64,000 nt of DNA from Endozoicomonas sp. G2_1 (lineage in GTDB: Bacteria; Pseudomonadota; Gammaproteobacteria; Enterobacterales; Alteromonadaceae), in the NCBI RefSeq assembly GCF_017744155.1, contig NZ_JAGHQT010000003.1, positions 250,001 to 314,000 of the forward strand, read 5' to 3'. The number at the start of each line of letters is the position of its first letter. Position 1 is the stretch's first letter. This document shows, piece by piece, positions 30,837 to 40,298 of this stretch. The position numbers and the translations under genes were made by a program. The notes below the pieces were generated by a model, which worked only from the letters and a program-made list of their open reading frames with translations, ran no database searches and had not been told where the DNA came from.

Positions 30837-31615
30837 ATCAGGTTAAACACTCGCGCGGCGTTTTGATTTGAGTGCGATATTATTTGCTCGGCGCTATAGT
30901 CAGTACACTCGGCAATCATATCGACAACATAGGGCAGATAAGCTGGCTCGTTGCGGCTGCTTTTCGGCTTTGGCCTGATATTTTGTGGTGTTAAATAAGG
31001 TGCGTCAGTTTCTATCATCAGCCGTTCTAAGGGTATTTTGGCTACAATATCTCTAAGTGCTTGGCCGCGCTTTTTATCGCATAACCAACCGGTAATCCCT
31101 ATATACATACCAGCATCTAAACACTGAAGTAATTCTTGCTCTGAGCCAGTAAAACAATGGCTGACCATTGCCGGCACTTTGCCAAAGTAGGGCTCAAGTA
31201 ACTGATACCAATCAGTAAAGGCATCGCGTTGGTGGAGAAATAAAGGCAATCTCAGCTCAGCGGCTAAGCTAATTTGTGCCTTGAACACGCGCCTTTGATT
31301 TTCGGGACTTGAAAAGTTGCGATTATAATCCAAGCCACATTCACCGATGGCTTTTACTGTTGATGACTGAGCCAGTTTAGTTATTTGGTCAACAAAATTA
31401 TCATCTGCATCGTCAGCATTATGAGGGTGAATACCGGCGGTCGTATAGAGGTAATCAGGATAACGTTGAGCGAGTACAATGGCTGCCTCGCTCTCTTGGA
31501 TATTGGTGCCAGTGACGAGCTGCTTGCTAACCCCGACGTCTTTTGCACGTGCAATAACATCGTCTAGATCTTTGGCAAAGCGAGTACTGGTAAGGTTGAC
31601 GCCAATATCTATCAT
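30833..31615 (-). CDS. tatD: TatD-family metal-dependent DNase
   Basis: The 260 residues align along their length with E. coli TatD: MIDIGVNLTS at the start, AGIHPHNAD, AIGECGLDYNRNF, FLHQRDAF, HCFTGSEQE and ETDAPYLTP near residue 205. TatD is a Mg2+-dependent 3'-5' exonuclease of the amidohydrolase fold, not required for Tat export, but commonly encoded with tatABC. Here a 173-residue exported protein gene lies between tatC and tatD. Confidence 0.94.
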
Positions 31616-31623
31616 TTGACAAC

Positions 31624-32145
31624 CTACTTCAAACGTTTAACTCTAAGTCGTTTTTTAGCATCTAAGCGTTTCAGGAAAAATGCACCTAAAACACCTTTTT
31701 TAAGTTCGACTTCTTGTCCTGCTTTGAGTCGAAGGGTTGTTGAATCTATTTGTTTCCATTGTTGACCATTTACAAACGTAATTAACCACTTACCGCTTTT
31801 ATTCTTTTCAACTTTTGCTATGACAAAATTAACGTTGTCAACGACATCTGGTTCAACACGATTGCGAATATGCTCTTTGCCAAAATCATCTACGACTGAT
31901 TTTTTAGTGTTTACAGTGTTGATTGAGGCAGGTACTGAGCTGCTGCTTTTCTGCTGAGCTCGAGGTTGAGGCAAGCTACCTAGATTTACTTTTTTGACTA
32001 GTTCGTCGTAGCAAACTAGACGCTCTAAACTATCTTTCACAACTGAACATTTATTTAACTCTGATAGTGTATTTGCATTAGCTGTGCTGGTACCAATATA
32101 AGTCAAAGTACTGAGTACGCTCAATAAAGTAATTTTTTTTAACAC
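31624..32145 (-). CDS. Exported protein of unknown function between tatC and tatD
   Basis: The 173-residue protein has a Sec signal peptide (about 1-24, ending TANA) and then LSELNKCSVVKDSLERLVCYDEL. This Cys-x-x-x-x-x-x-x-RL-x-CYD pattern is seen in several secreted bacterial proteins, including some type VI accessory proteins (VasI-like). A Ser/Gln/Pro-rich linker (about 60-80) precedes a C-terminal beta-rich domain (NFVIAKVEKNKSGKWLITF, VNGQQWKQ) and a very basic tail (KKRLRVKRLK). It starts 3 bases after tatC ends, in the tat operon. Function not assigned. Confidence 0.8.
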   Translation of the reverse strand: MLKKITLLSVLSTLTYIGTSTANANTLSELNKCSVVKDSLERLVCYDELVKKVNLGSLPQPRAQQKSSSSVPASINTVNTKKSVVDDFGKEHIRNRVEPDVVDNVNFVIAKVEKNKSGKWLITFVNGQQWKQIDSTTLRLKAGQEVELKKGVLGAFFLKRLDAKKRLRVKRLK

Positions 32146-32148
32146 GTA

Positions 32149-32922
32149 TTATTCCTCTGGAGCTATGTTAGGTGTTTGTTCTTGATTTTTATCTTGATCG
32201 TCATTTTTCTGGTAAACCGATGCGACAATCACACCAATTTCAAATAATAACAGCATAGGCAGTGCTAGTAGAGTTTGAGAAATGACATCTGGCGGTGTCA
32301 ATAGCATACCAATAACAAAGGCGCCAACGACGATGTACGGGCGTTTAGCTCTGAGCTTCGCTGGTGTTGTCATCCCCGTCCAGCACATTAAAATAATCGC
32401 GATCGGGATTTCAAAAGCAACCCCGAAGGCAAAGAATATCTTAAGTATAAAATCTAGATAACTAGTGATATCAGTGGCAATCACCACCCCTTCTGGCGCT
32501 ACCGAGGTAAAAAAGGCAAAGGCTAGGGGAAATACGACAAAGTAAGCAAAGGCAATACCGGAGTAAAATAGCAGGGTGCTGCCCAGCATTAACGGTGCTA
32601 CCAGTTTTTTCTCATTGCGGTATAAACCGGGGGCGATAAAGGCCCAAATTTGGTAAAGAATATAGGGAATAACGATAAAAACTGACAATACAATCGTCAG
32701 CTTAAACGGGGCAAAGAAGGTTGATGCAACATCGGTGGCAATCATACTTGCGCCTTCGGGCATGACCTTGTTTAGTGGTTCAGAAACATAAATATAAATT
32801 TCGTCGGCAAAACTAAACAAGGCGGCAAATACAACTAATACTGCAACAACAGAGCGCAGTAAACGAGTTCTAAGCTCAATAAGGTGATCGAATAATGATG
32901 AATGACTTGATGCTGTGGTCAT
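32149..32922 (-). CDS. tatC: Twin-arginine translocase subunit TatC
   Basis: TatC is the polytopic receptor that binds twin-arginine signal peptides. The 257 residues have six membrane helices and the N-terminal signature [17 protein letters not shown]; the family residues YRNEKKL (about 120-126) and [12 protein letters not shown] (about 164-175) are present. It lies 9 bases after tatB in tatABC order and is followed after 3 bases by the exported 173-residue protein. The cytoplasmic tail is Asp/Glu/Gln-rich. Confidence 0.97.
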   Translation of the reverse strand: MTTASSHSSLFDHLIELRTRLLRSVVAVLVVFAALFSFADEIYIYVSEPLNKVMPEGASMIATDVASTFFAPFKLTIVLSVFIVIPYILYQIWAFIAPGLYRNEKKLVAPLMLGSTLLFYSGIAFAYFVVFPLAFAFFTSVAPEGVVIATDITSYLDFILKIFFAFGVAFEIPIAIILMCWTGMTTPAKLRAKRPYIVVGAFVIGMLLTPPDVISQTLLALPMLLLFEIGVIVASVYQKNDDQDKNQEQTPNIAPEE

Positions 32923-32931
32923 TTGAATAAT

Positions 32932-33324
32932 TTACTTTGCTGGCTTAGTGTCTTGAACAGCGTCCAGCTTTTCTGGTTCCTGCTCAATAGTACTATTTTG
33001 GTTTTGCGCTTGATGCTCAGGGTTAGACAAGTCGGCGTAAGGGCGGTTCACTGCCTGAGCTGCTTCTTGCAGTGCTTTAACTGACTCAGCAATTTCGGGC
33101 GAGAGGTTTTTCATATCGGCTTGTTCGGCTTTTTTAAGGTGTTCGTGCAGCTCATGGACACGCAATTCTTCTTTTATTTCTGCTTGCACGTTATTGCTGA
33201 ACTGTCTGACCCCGCGAATCCAACCGCGCACAGTTCTAATTGCAGTTGGTAAACGCTCTGGACCAAGCACTAGCAAGCCAATAACGCCAATAACCGTGAG
33301 CTCCCAAAAGCCAATGTCGAACAT
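32932..33324 (-). CDS. tatB: Twin-arginine translocase subunit TatB
   Basis: The 130-residue protein begins MFDIGFWELTVIGVIGLLVLGPERLP, with the single short membrane helix and the Glu8 of TatB. An amphipathic helix follows (TAIRTVRGWIRGVRQFSNNV) and then a Gln/Glu-rich tail. TatB partners TatC in signal-peptide binding. It starts 2 bases after tatA ends. Confidence 0.96.
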   Translation of the reverse strand: MFDIGFWELTVIGVIGLLVLGPERLPTAIRTVRGWIRGVRQFSNNVQAEIKEELRVHELHEHLKKAEQADMKNLSPEIAESVKALQEAAQAVNRPYADLSNPEHQAQNQNSTIEQEPEKLDAVQDTKPAK

Positions 33325-33326
33325 GG

Positions 33327-33563
33327 TTATGCCTGGTCTTTTTCTTTTTGTTGGCTAGTTGCCGATTCGCTCTTTTGCTCAGTGATCGCGTCAACTGCTT
33401 TATCTTGATTGCTATCCTTGGTATCTTCTTCTGAGACTGCTTTTTTAAAGCCTTTTACTGCAGAGCCTAAGTCACTGCCAACATTACGCAATTTTTTAGT
33501 GCCAAAAATTAGAATGACAATAACGGCAATAATCAGTAACTGGCCAGGGCTAATACCAAACAT
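33327..33563 (-). CDS. tatA: Twin-arginine translocase subunit TatA
   Basis: The 78-residue pore-forming subunit starts [29 protein letters not shown]: a membrane helix, a hinge Gly-Thr, and an amphipathic helix ([17 protein letters not shown]). A charged tail completes it. It is the first gene of the operon tatA-tatB-tatC-exported protein-tatD-diguanylate cyclase-hemB. The upstream gap of 117 bases is divergent to the next gene. Confidence 0.97.
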   Translation of the reverse strand: MFGISPGQLLIIAVIVILIFGTKKLRNVGSDLGSAVKGFKKAVSEEDTKDSNQDKAVDAITEQKSESATSQQKEKDQA

Positions 33564-33680
33564 AAATAACTCCTATAATTTAAGTATGGTCATTATACTC
33601 AAGCAGTGGCTAAATGCGAGTGCCCCAGTAAAGAAAGCTCGTCGCAAGTTTTGCGCTGTTACATTATCAAGGAGTAGGGT

Positions 33681-34688
33681 TTGTTTGGTGATGAATTATC
33701 TCGGTTAAAAGCGATGAGTTTATTGACGCTGAGTTTATTTGCTTGCAGCTGTTTAGCCGATCAGCAAGAAACCGCCAATGTCGAAGTTGACTCGGTTGAA
33801 AATACTCGCCAACAGCCCGAAAACAGCGATGATTGGATGGAGCAAGTTCACGACTCAATTGCCAGCGGTGTTTATCAGTCAGCCTATTGGTTTGACAGCT
33901 TTTTCAATGATAACCCCGATGATCAAAAAATGCCGGAGACCAAAGCGAGGATCAGATTAGCTTGGGCACCTAGGAGTCGAGATTTTGCTGAATTTAAAGC
34001 GCGCTTTCGCCTTAAAGTTCACCTGCCTCATTTGGAAGACCGAGTTGATTTGATTCTATCTGATGATAGCAACGAAGTACTCAGTGAATTACCGCTTGAG
34101 TCGTCAAAAAACAATACTGACTTTGAGCAAGAGCGCTTTTCTGCGGCAATTCGCTATTTAGAACAGAAAAATGACGATAGCTTAATGGATTACCGCCTCG
34201 GTATTTCTGGTGGTGATATTTTTACTCGAGCTCGCTATCAGCAGAGCTATCAATGGTTTGATAAACACAGTTTAAAGCTAGAACCTGCGCTATTTTATTT
34301 TTTAGATGATGGACTAGGTGCTCGTTTTTTGCTGGAATACGATTATCAGCTGTCGGCGCAGAGCCAATTTAGGTTTGACTATAGTACCCGTGGCTCTGGG
34401 GCGTTTAGCGGTTTGCGTTGGAAGCATGGCTTTTATCATCTGCGCCACTGGAGTGATCAATCAGCGGCTATTTGGGCGTTGCAAATTGAAGGACAGCGCA
34501 ATGGTGAGCGCGGTTTTGTCACCGAAAATACGACCTTGAGTTATCGCTATCGCTTTAGCGCAATTAAAGACTGGTTGTTTTTCGAAGTGGAGCCGTTTCT
34601 AGAATGGCCTGAGGCTGATAATTACAAAACGACACCGGGAATTGCATTGAGAATTGAGGGCCACTTTACCAAGAGCGGTTCAAGCTGA
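33681..34688 (+). CDS. Putative envelope (beta-barrel-like) protein
   Basis: The 335-residue protein carries a hydrophobic N-terminal segment (about 12-26, SLLTLSLFACSCLA) that suggests export. An acidic spacer (about 30-60) is followed by many alternating amphipathic strands rich in Tyr/Phe/Arg (GARFLLEYDYQLSAQSQFRF, SLKLEPALFYFLDD). The protein ends IALRIEGHF plus six residues, much like an outer-membrane protein terminus. TTG 33681 is chosen because AAGGAG lies upstream; ATG 33714 is an alternative with no ribosome site. The last nine bases overlap the end of the convergent GGDEF-EAL gene. Function unknown. Confidence 0.65.
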   Translation: MFGDELSRLKAMSLLTLSLFACSCLADQQETANVEVDSVENTRQQPENSDDWMEQVHDSIASGVYQSAYWFDSFFNDNPDDQKMPETKARIRLAWAPRSRDFAEFKARFRLKVHLPHLEDRVDLILSDDSNEVLSELPLESSKNNTDFEQERFSAAIRYLEQKNDDSLMDYRLGISGGDIFTRARYQQSYQWFDKHSLKLEPALFYFLDDGLGARFLLEYDYQLSAQSQFRFDYSTRGSGAFSGLRWKHGFYHLRHWSDQSAAIWALQIEGQRNGERGFVTENTTLSYRYRFSAIKDWLFFEVEPFLEWPEADNYKTTPGIALRIEGHFTKSGSS

Positions 34689-37313
34689 CACAGATAAATT
34701 ATCGTCGTTAAGCTCTGCGCTATTTTCGGGCTCTGACGACGCCAAGCGCGCTGGTCGACTGATGTGATAACCTTGGCCAAATTCACAACCGGCTTGCTGA
34801 AGTTTGTTCAACATCTTTTGCGACTCAATACCTTCTGCGACAAGTCGGTAACCAAACTGCTCACCTAGTTGATGAAGCGCTTTGATCAGCGTTAAGTTTT
34901 TATCATTGGTATTTATCGCTTTGATAAAACTCTTATCTAGTTTAATAAATTCAAACGGATAACTATGCAAGAAACTAAAAGATGAGAAACCTGAGCAGTA
35001 ATCATCGAGCGCGAGTTTGACCCCAGAGCTTTTGAGCTTGCGCAAACCTCTTAGTGCAAGTTCTGTATTTTGTAAAAATGCCGCTTCGTTAAACTCTAAA
35101 ATAAGTCGTTCAGGCTGGTGTGTACTTTGTTCGATCAGTTTAATTAACTGATTGACTTTGTTAGCTTGTACCAAGTGCTTGCCAGACAAATTTATACTGA
35201 TAAAGACATGCTGGTAATCATCTTGTTGTTGCCAGTACTGGAGTTGCTGACAAACCTGCTCAACTACCCAAGCCTCGATAGCTAAAATGAGGCCGTTTTC
35301 TTCCGCGGTAAGCAAAAAGTGCTCGGGGCTAAGTAAACCTTTGCTTGGATGTCGCCATCTTAGCAAGGCTTCAAATGCCATCGGCCTAGGGTCGTTTAAA
35401 TTAGAAATTTTTTGGTAGTGAAGTTCAAATTGTTGCTGTTCTAAAGCAACTCGCAACTCTTGCTCTAATGTCATTGTTGCAATTAATTGCTCACGCATAC
35501 TGTCGTCAAAGAAGACGTAACGACCGCGGCCCAATGCTTTGGCTTGATACATGGCAGCATCCGCGTCACGCAGAATTTCGTCGGCACTTTGGTAATGTTG
35601 ACGACAAGGCGCAATACCGATACTGGCATTGGAGAACAATTGGTTTTCTTGAATTTCAAATGGCAGGCTTACTTGCTCTATAATTCGAGTCGCGATCTCT
35701 TCGATATCTTCTTGGCTATTTGGCGAGTCCAATAAAATGACAAACTCATCGCCACCTAAGCGCGCTAATAAATCGTTGTCACGGACACAATACTTTAAGC
35801 GCTTGGCAATCTCGATTAAAAACTCATCACCCGCTTGATGACCTAAGGTATCGTTGATCATTTTAAAGCGATCTAAATCGATAAACAGCACGGCAAATCT
35901 GTGGTTAGGATGGCGTTTTAAATGTCTCAGTGCATGTGCTAATCGATCGGAAAACATGGCGCGATTCGGCAACCGAGTTAGGGTGTCGTGATGGGCGTCA
36001 AAATATAACTGAGCTTCTGCTTTTTTTCGCTCCTCAATTTGCATGACTAACTTGTCATTGGCTTGTTGCAGGGCTTGTGTGCGTTGGTCAACCATGCGTT
36101 CAAGCGCAATCTTGTTTTCCATCGCTTGCTGTTGCCGGCGTTTGCGCACCACTGCGGTGGCAATGTGTTGACTGATAAAGCGAATCAGTGACAAATCACT
36201 ATCTTGGTAAGCATTTGAATCGTGGTAGTCCTGCAGGGTCAAGACACCAAAAATTTGCCCTTGTTCAACCAGTGGTGCGGCTAACCAAGCGGCCGACATA
36301 TCATCTTGTTGGCGCTGCTGATTAATGGCCTTAACACTGAGCTCGCTAACATCTGCCAAACTCTTGATTTGTTTTGAGGTGACTAGCACTGGTGCGCCTG
36401 TATCGAGCACAAGCTGTAATAGTACACTGTTGCTTGGCTGTAGACCTGGGTTGAGCATGCGCTCATCAACAAAGTACGGGTATTCGACGTGATCAAGGTC
36501 TTGAGTTAGTAAGCCAATATAGAGATTCTGGGCCGGAAGCAATGGTTTTACGCGCTGATGTAAATTCCGATAAAAGTCATCAATCGTTTGTTCTGTTGAT
36601 GACATTTGTGCAATTTCGAGTAAGGCGGTGTGAACCTGTTCTATTTTTTGTCTTTCGAGTATTTCTTGTTGCAGCTTTTGATTCGCTTCTGTGAGCTTTT
36701 GGGTGCGTTCGATAATGCTTTGTTCAAGGTACTCGCGATTTTTAACTCTGTCGATAGCCGTGACTATGTGTTCGGCAATAAACTCGAGTAATTGGCAATC
36801 TCTGTCGTCAAAGTAAAGTTTATTGTCGTAGCTCTTTAGCGCCATCACGCCGATGGTGTGGTGACCGCGCTTAAGAGGGACGCCAAGCCAATCGGTACAG
36901 GTAGAGTCGAGCAGGCGAATTTTATTGGCACTAGCTAACGCCATTTGTTCGGCAGCGTTACAGTGAACAGCACTTTGCTGGCGATAAACCAAACCAGTGA
37001 GACTGTACTGCCAGCCATCTTGTTCTAGTTTACTGAGCAGGTCTTGTTCTTGTGGGTTGTGACAGAATGCGAGGGACAGTTTTTGCTCGTTATTGAGTAA
37101 CGCAATGTGAAAACTGTCTGCAATCAACAAGGTACTAACAACATCGACAAGTGCTGGGTAAAAGGCGTCCATGGTCGTTACTTTACTAGCCAATTCAGAT
37201 AGCTGTAACAATCCCGTTTGCATCGTCTTAAGTTGACGATACTTTTTTAATAGCGACTTTAATTTTGGTAGTTGACGGCTCGCATGAGCATCAAATTTGG
37301 CCTTGTCATCCAT
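34680..37313 (-). CDS. GAF-GAF-GGDEF-EAL c-di-GMP signalling protein
   Basis: The 877-residue cytoplasmic protein has two GAF-like sensory domains (about 35-195 and 230-395), each followed by a coiled coil. A GGDEF domain follows (about 435-600, GGDEF preceded by inhibitory RDND), then an EAL domain (about 615-865). EAL residues look intact: EALLRW, INLSGKHL, LEFNEAAF, LDDYCSGFSSF, KLDKSFI, AEGIES. Both synthesis and breakdown of c-di-GMP are possible; the active direction cannot be told from sequence. There is no membrane segment, so the GAF domains presumably sense a cytoplasmic ligand. Confidence 0.9.
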   Translation of the reverse strand: MDDKAKFDAHASRQLPKLKSLLKKYRQLKTMQTGLLQLSELASKVTTMDAFYPALVDVVSTLLIADSFHIALLNNEQKLSLAFCHNPQEQDLLSKLEQDGWQYSLTGLVYRQQSAVHCNAAEQMALASANKIRLLDSTCTDWLGVPLKRGHHTIGVMALKSYDNKLYFDDRDCQLLEFIAEHIVTAIDRVKNREYLEQSIIERTQKLTEANQKLQQEILERQKIEQVHTALLEIAQMSSTEQTIDDFYRNLHQRVKPLLPAQNLYIGLLTQDLDHVEYPYFVDERMLNPGLQPSNSVLLQLVLDTGAPVLVTSKQIKSLADVSELSVKAINQQRQQDDMSAAWLAAPLVEQGQIFGVLTLQDYHDSNAYQDSDLSLIRFISQHIATAVVRKRRQQQAMENKIALERMVDQRTQALQQANDKLVMQIEERKKAEAQLYFDAHHDTLTRLPNRAMFSDRLAHALRHLKRHPNHRFAVLFIDLDRFKMINDTLGHQAGDEFLIEIAKRLKYCVRDNDLLARLGGDEFVILLDSPNSQEDIEEIATRIIEQVSLPFEIQENQLFSNASIGIAPCRQHYQSADEILRDADAAMYQAKALGRGRYVFFDDSMREQLIATMTLEQELRVALEQQQFELHYQKISNLNDPRPMAFEALLRWRHPSKGLLSPEHFLLTAEENGLILAIEAWVVEQVCQQLQYWQQQDDYQHVFISINLSGKHLVQANKVNQLIKLIEQSTHQPERLILEFNEAAFLQNTELALRGLRKLKSSGVKLALDDYCSGFSSFSFLHSYPFEFIKLDKSFIKAINTNDKNLTLIKALHQLGEQFGYRLVAEGIESQKMLNKLQQAGCEFGQGYHISRPARLASSEPENSAELNDDNLSVSA

Positions 37314-37439
37314 AAAGGCAAATCCACCGTTTTGTTGTTAGTATTATTTTTAAGCGAACAGTCTAACAAAGTCAGCGCAAGATGCTAGGGGCTTGAGATA
37401 AAAAGTTAAATATTTGTGAAGTATTGTAAAGTAGCCAAT

Positions 37440-37466
37440 AAAAAAGCTGGCAAGCCAGCTTTTTTA
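37440..37466. terminator. Terminator after rpoH
   Basis: A perfect 11-bp inverted repeat (aaaaaagctgg / ccagctttttt) with a 4-base loop gives T runs in both directions. It lies 28 bases after the rpoH stop. Confidence 0.9.
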
Positions 37467-37493
37467 TTAACATTTAGTGCGGTTCGAGGCTTA

Positions 37494-38360
37494 TTATGCA
37501 GCCATTGCGCTTTTTAATTTGTTAAGAGCATTCTTTTCCAACTGACGAACGCGCTCAGCAGAAATGCTATATTTGTCAGCTAAATCTTGTAAGGTTGATT
37601 TGTCTTCGTCTAACCAACGGGTTTTGATGATATCTTGACTGCGTTCATCTAAGGTCACTAATGCATTGGCTAAACGCTGATTGGCATGAGCTTCCCAGTT
37701 GTCATCTTCAACCGCTGTCGCTAAATCTGATTGCTTGTCTTCAAGATATTGAGCCGGAGAGAAGTTACCCCCTACTGAGCCAGCATCGTCGTCGTCCGAT
37801 GACAATTCAAACGCTTGGTCTTGATTGCTCATGCGCGATTCCATTTCAACAACATCTTTTGTGCTAACACCTAAAGTTTCAGCGACATTGTTGATTTCGT
37901 CTTGGCTAAACCAACCTAAACGCTTTTTGTTTTTGCGAAGATTGAAGAACAGTTTTCGTTGCGCTTTAGTGGTGGCAACTTTGACGATACGCCAGTTGCG
38001 CAATACGTATTCGTGAATTTCAGCTTTAATCCAGTGAACAGCAAAAGAAACGAGGCGAACACCTACTTCAGGGTCAAAACGCTTAACGGCCTTCATCAGG
38101 CCAACGTTACCCTCTTGAATTAAGTCGGCTTGTGGTAAGCCGTAACCAGAGTAGCCTTTGGCAATGTGAATAACAAAGCGCAGGTGCGACATAATAAGTT
38201 CTTGTGCCGCTTGTAGGTTGTTGTCTTGATGTAAACGAGTAGCGAGTTCGTGTTCGCGCTCAGCACTTAACATAGGAATGCTATATGCCGATTGCACATA
38301 AGACTCGATGCTGCCGCTTTGTGGAACTGTTAATGCCATAGATGGCGTTGAATTACTCAT
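37494..38360 (-). CDS. rpoH: Heat-shock sigma factor sigma-32
   Basis: RpoH directs RNA polymerase to heat-shock promoters. The 288 residues contain the region 2 core (SHLRFVVHIA-like [53 protein letters not shown]), the RpoH box region ([21 protein letters not shown]) and the region 4 helix-turn-helix ([18 protein letters not shown]). Here rpoH stands alone between pepD and a GGDEF-EAL gene, not beside ftsEX as in enterobacteria. A long non-coding leader (387 bases) separates it from pepD. Confidence 0.97.
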   Translation of the reverse strand: MSNSTPSMALTVPQSGSIESYVQSAYSIPMLSAEREHELATRLHQDNNLQAAQELIMSHLRFVIHIAKGYSGYGLPQADLIQEGNVGLMKAVKRFDPEVGVRLVSFAVHWIKAEIHEYVLRNWRIVKVATTKAQRKLFFNLRKNKKRLGWFSQDEINNVAETLGVSTKDVVEMESRMSNQDQAFELSSDDDDAGSVGGNFSPAQYLEDKQSDLATAVEDDNWEAHANQRLANALVTLDERSQDIIKTRWLDEDKSTLQDLADKYSISAERVRQLEKNALNKLKSAMAA

Positions 38361-38747
38361 TTAAAACCTCTTTTGTACTCATTCGCTCGCGATTTTAACA
38401 CAAGCTTTACTGCTATGCATCCGTGCTGAAGGATAGGTTATAGCGATATTATGCCTAATAGACAAGTAAAACTTACAAATGCTTACAAATCAGCATAATT
38501 TATTTGCATGACGCTATTGTGACATTTGCAAGGTTGTCATCAACCCTACACAATAAATCAGCTATTTGACCAATTTATTATTGCGATTGTCATAATCGCT
38601 TTTTCAATAGTATCGACTTGTCAATGTTATCGATAGCTCAGTAGACCCAAAATTGTGGTAAAAGTTTCATCTATAATGTTTATACAAAGCTTTGGCACTC
38701 GGCCGCAGTGTCAGTCTGTGTGACATAGCGGCCGTTGATAAATTAGC
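38361..38747. promoter_or_regulatory. rpoH upstream region
   Basis: These 387 bases between pepD (minus) and rpoH (minus) contain no gene. Visible are a 9-base direct repeat (CTTACAAAT at 38472-38480 and 38482-38490) and a long hairpin at 38700-38734. A weak promoter candidate reading towards rpoH has TTGTAA and CATAAT with a 19-base spacer, but I do not trust it. rpoH usually has several promoters. Confidence 0.4.
38700..38734. repeat. Two-part inverted repeat between pepD and rpoH
   Basis: Outer arms CGGCCGC (38700-38706) and GCGGCCG (38728-38734) pair perfectly. Inner arms TGTCA (38709-38713) and TGACA (38721-38725) continue the stem after a two-base internal mismatch. It lies 14 bases past the pepD stop. 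No T tract follows on the minus strand, so it may be a Rho-type 3' end stabiliser or a regulator site rather than an intrinsic terminator. Confidence 0.5.
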
Positions 38748-40217
38748 CTATGCCTTCGGTGCTTTAGCCAATACTGCTACTAACAACTGCCAGTAGCGTT
38801 CGACACTGGCAATATCGACCTTTTCATCTGGTGAGTGAGGGAATTTAATGGTTGGGCCAAATGACACCATATCCCAATCTGGGTAGGCAGTTTTAAACAA
38901 GCCACATTCAAGACCAGCGTGAATGACCATAATGTCGGGTACTTTGTTAAATAGCTCTTGGTAGCAGTCGCGCACGGTTTGCATGATGGCTGAATTAGTG
39001 TCAGGTTTCCAACCTGGGTAGGCGCCACTAAATTTGATACTTGCACCGGCGAGTTCAAATACAGATTGAACACTGCGCTGGCACTGTGCACGGCCATCAT
39101 CGTGTAGGCTTCGAATTAAGGTCATCACTTCTAAACGCTTGCCCTTCATACGAATAACACCCAAATTTAGTGACGTTTCAGCAATACCTTCAATTTCATC
39201 GCTCATGCGCATGACACCGTTAGGACAGGCGTTAATCGCTCTTAAAACTTGTTGTTGGCAGCTTTGTGTCCAGCACAAGTCAAATTCTTCTGGTGAAATA
39301 AGTAAGAAGGAAATATTGCCTTCAACTACTTTTAAGTTTGCTTGTAAACTCGCTTGATACTGCTCTAGTGCTGCTTTGAATGGTGCGATGTCTTTTTCGG
39401 CGATCACTAAACTAGCGTTTGCTTCACGCGGAATTGCATTGCGCAAGCTGCCGCCGTTAAGTTCCGTTAGTCTTATCTCAAACTGCTCACTTGCAACTAA
39501 TAAAAAGTGTCCTAACAGTTTGTTGGCGTTAGCGCGACCGGTATCAATATCGACACCAGAGTGGCCGCCTTTAAGTCCTGAAATTGACAAATTAAAGGCG
39601 TTGTAACCTTCAGGTACAGGTTCAAACTCGAGATTGAATACTGCATTGCCATCTATGCCGCCGGCACAGCCCATGTAGACTTCACCGTCTTGCTCTGAGT
39701 CAGTATTGACCAATATTTTTCCGTCTAACCAGCCTGATTCAAGGCCAAACGCCCCAGTCATACCCGCTTCTTCGTCAATGGTTACTAATACTTCTAGTGG
39801 GCCATGAGGGATATCGTCACTGGCTAATACAGCAAGTGCAGATGCTAAGCCAATGCCGTTGTCGGCGCCAAGCGTGGTATCAGTTGCTGTTACCCAATAA
39901 CCATCGGCCTCTGAAATGATGTAAGGCTTAATTGGATCGGTCAGGAAGTCATGATCAATATTGGCATTTTTTTGCGGCACCATATCCATGTGAGCCTGTA
40001 ATATAACGCCTTGGCGATCTTCCATACCTTTAGTGGCGGCTTTTTTGATAATGAGGTTACCAACTTTGTCTTCTTTGACACTCAAGCCCAGTTCAAGTGC
40101 CCAAGACTGAATCCAAGCTGAAATCTTTTGCTCGTGTTTTGACGGATGAGGAATTGAACAAATATGTTCAAATAATTGCCATAGTTTGTTTGGGGTCAGG
40201 TCTGAAAGTTGAGTCAT
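38748..40217 (-). CDS. pepD: Aminoacyl-histidine dipeptidase PepD
   Basis: PepD is a cytosolic zinc dipeptidase with broad specificity (M20 family). The 489 residues carry the metal and catalytic motifs in order: LQAHMDMVP, TTLGADNGIG, TIDEEAGMTG (catalytic and ligand Glu), VNTDSEQDGE, and a C-terminal HAGLECG. The dimerisation domain is in the middle. The gene is probably monocistronic, with slmA upstream and its own terminator-like hairpin in between. Confidence 0.94.
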   Translation of the reverse strand: MTQLSDLTPNKLWQLFEHICSIPHPSKHEQKISAWIQSWALELGLSVKEDKVGNLIIKKAATKGMEDRQGVILQAHMDMVPQKNANIDHDFLTDPIKPYIISEADGYWVTATDTTLGADNGIGLASALAVLASDDIPHGPLEVLVTIDEEAGMTGAFGLESGWLDGKILVNTDSEQDGEVYMGCAGGIDGNAVFNLEFEPVPEGYNAFNLSISGLKGGHSGVDIDTGRANANKLLGHFLLVASEQFEIRLTELNGGSLRNAIPREANASLVIAEKDIAPFKAALEQYQASLQANLKVVEGNISFLLISPEEFDLCWTQSCQQQVLRAINACPNGVMRMSDEIEGIAETSLNLGVIRMKGKRLEVMTLIRSLHDDGRAQCQRSVQSVFELAGASIKFSGAYPGWKPDTNSAIMQTVRDCYQELFNKVPDIMVIHAGLECGLFKTAYPDWDMVSFGPTIKFPHSPDEKVDIASVERYWQLLVAVLAKAPKA

Positions 40218-40240
40218 AAGGCTAGTTTCCTGTTATCTCA

Positions 40241-40268
40241 AATAAAAAACGCCAGCAAGGCTAGCGTT
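40241..40268 (-). terminator. Terminator after slmA
   Basis: On the minus strand a 9-bp stem with one mismatch (arms 40248-40256 and 40260-40268, loop of 3) is followed by a T run (A tract at 40244-40249). It lies 31 bases past the slmA stop. Confidence 0.7.
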
Positions 40269-40298
40269 ATTGATGTGGCGATGGCGACTTAATATTTG

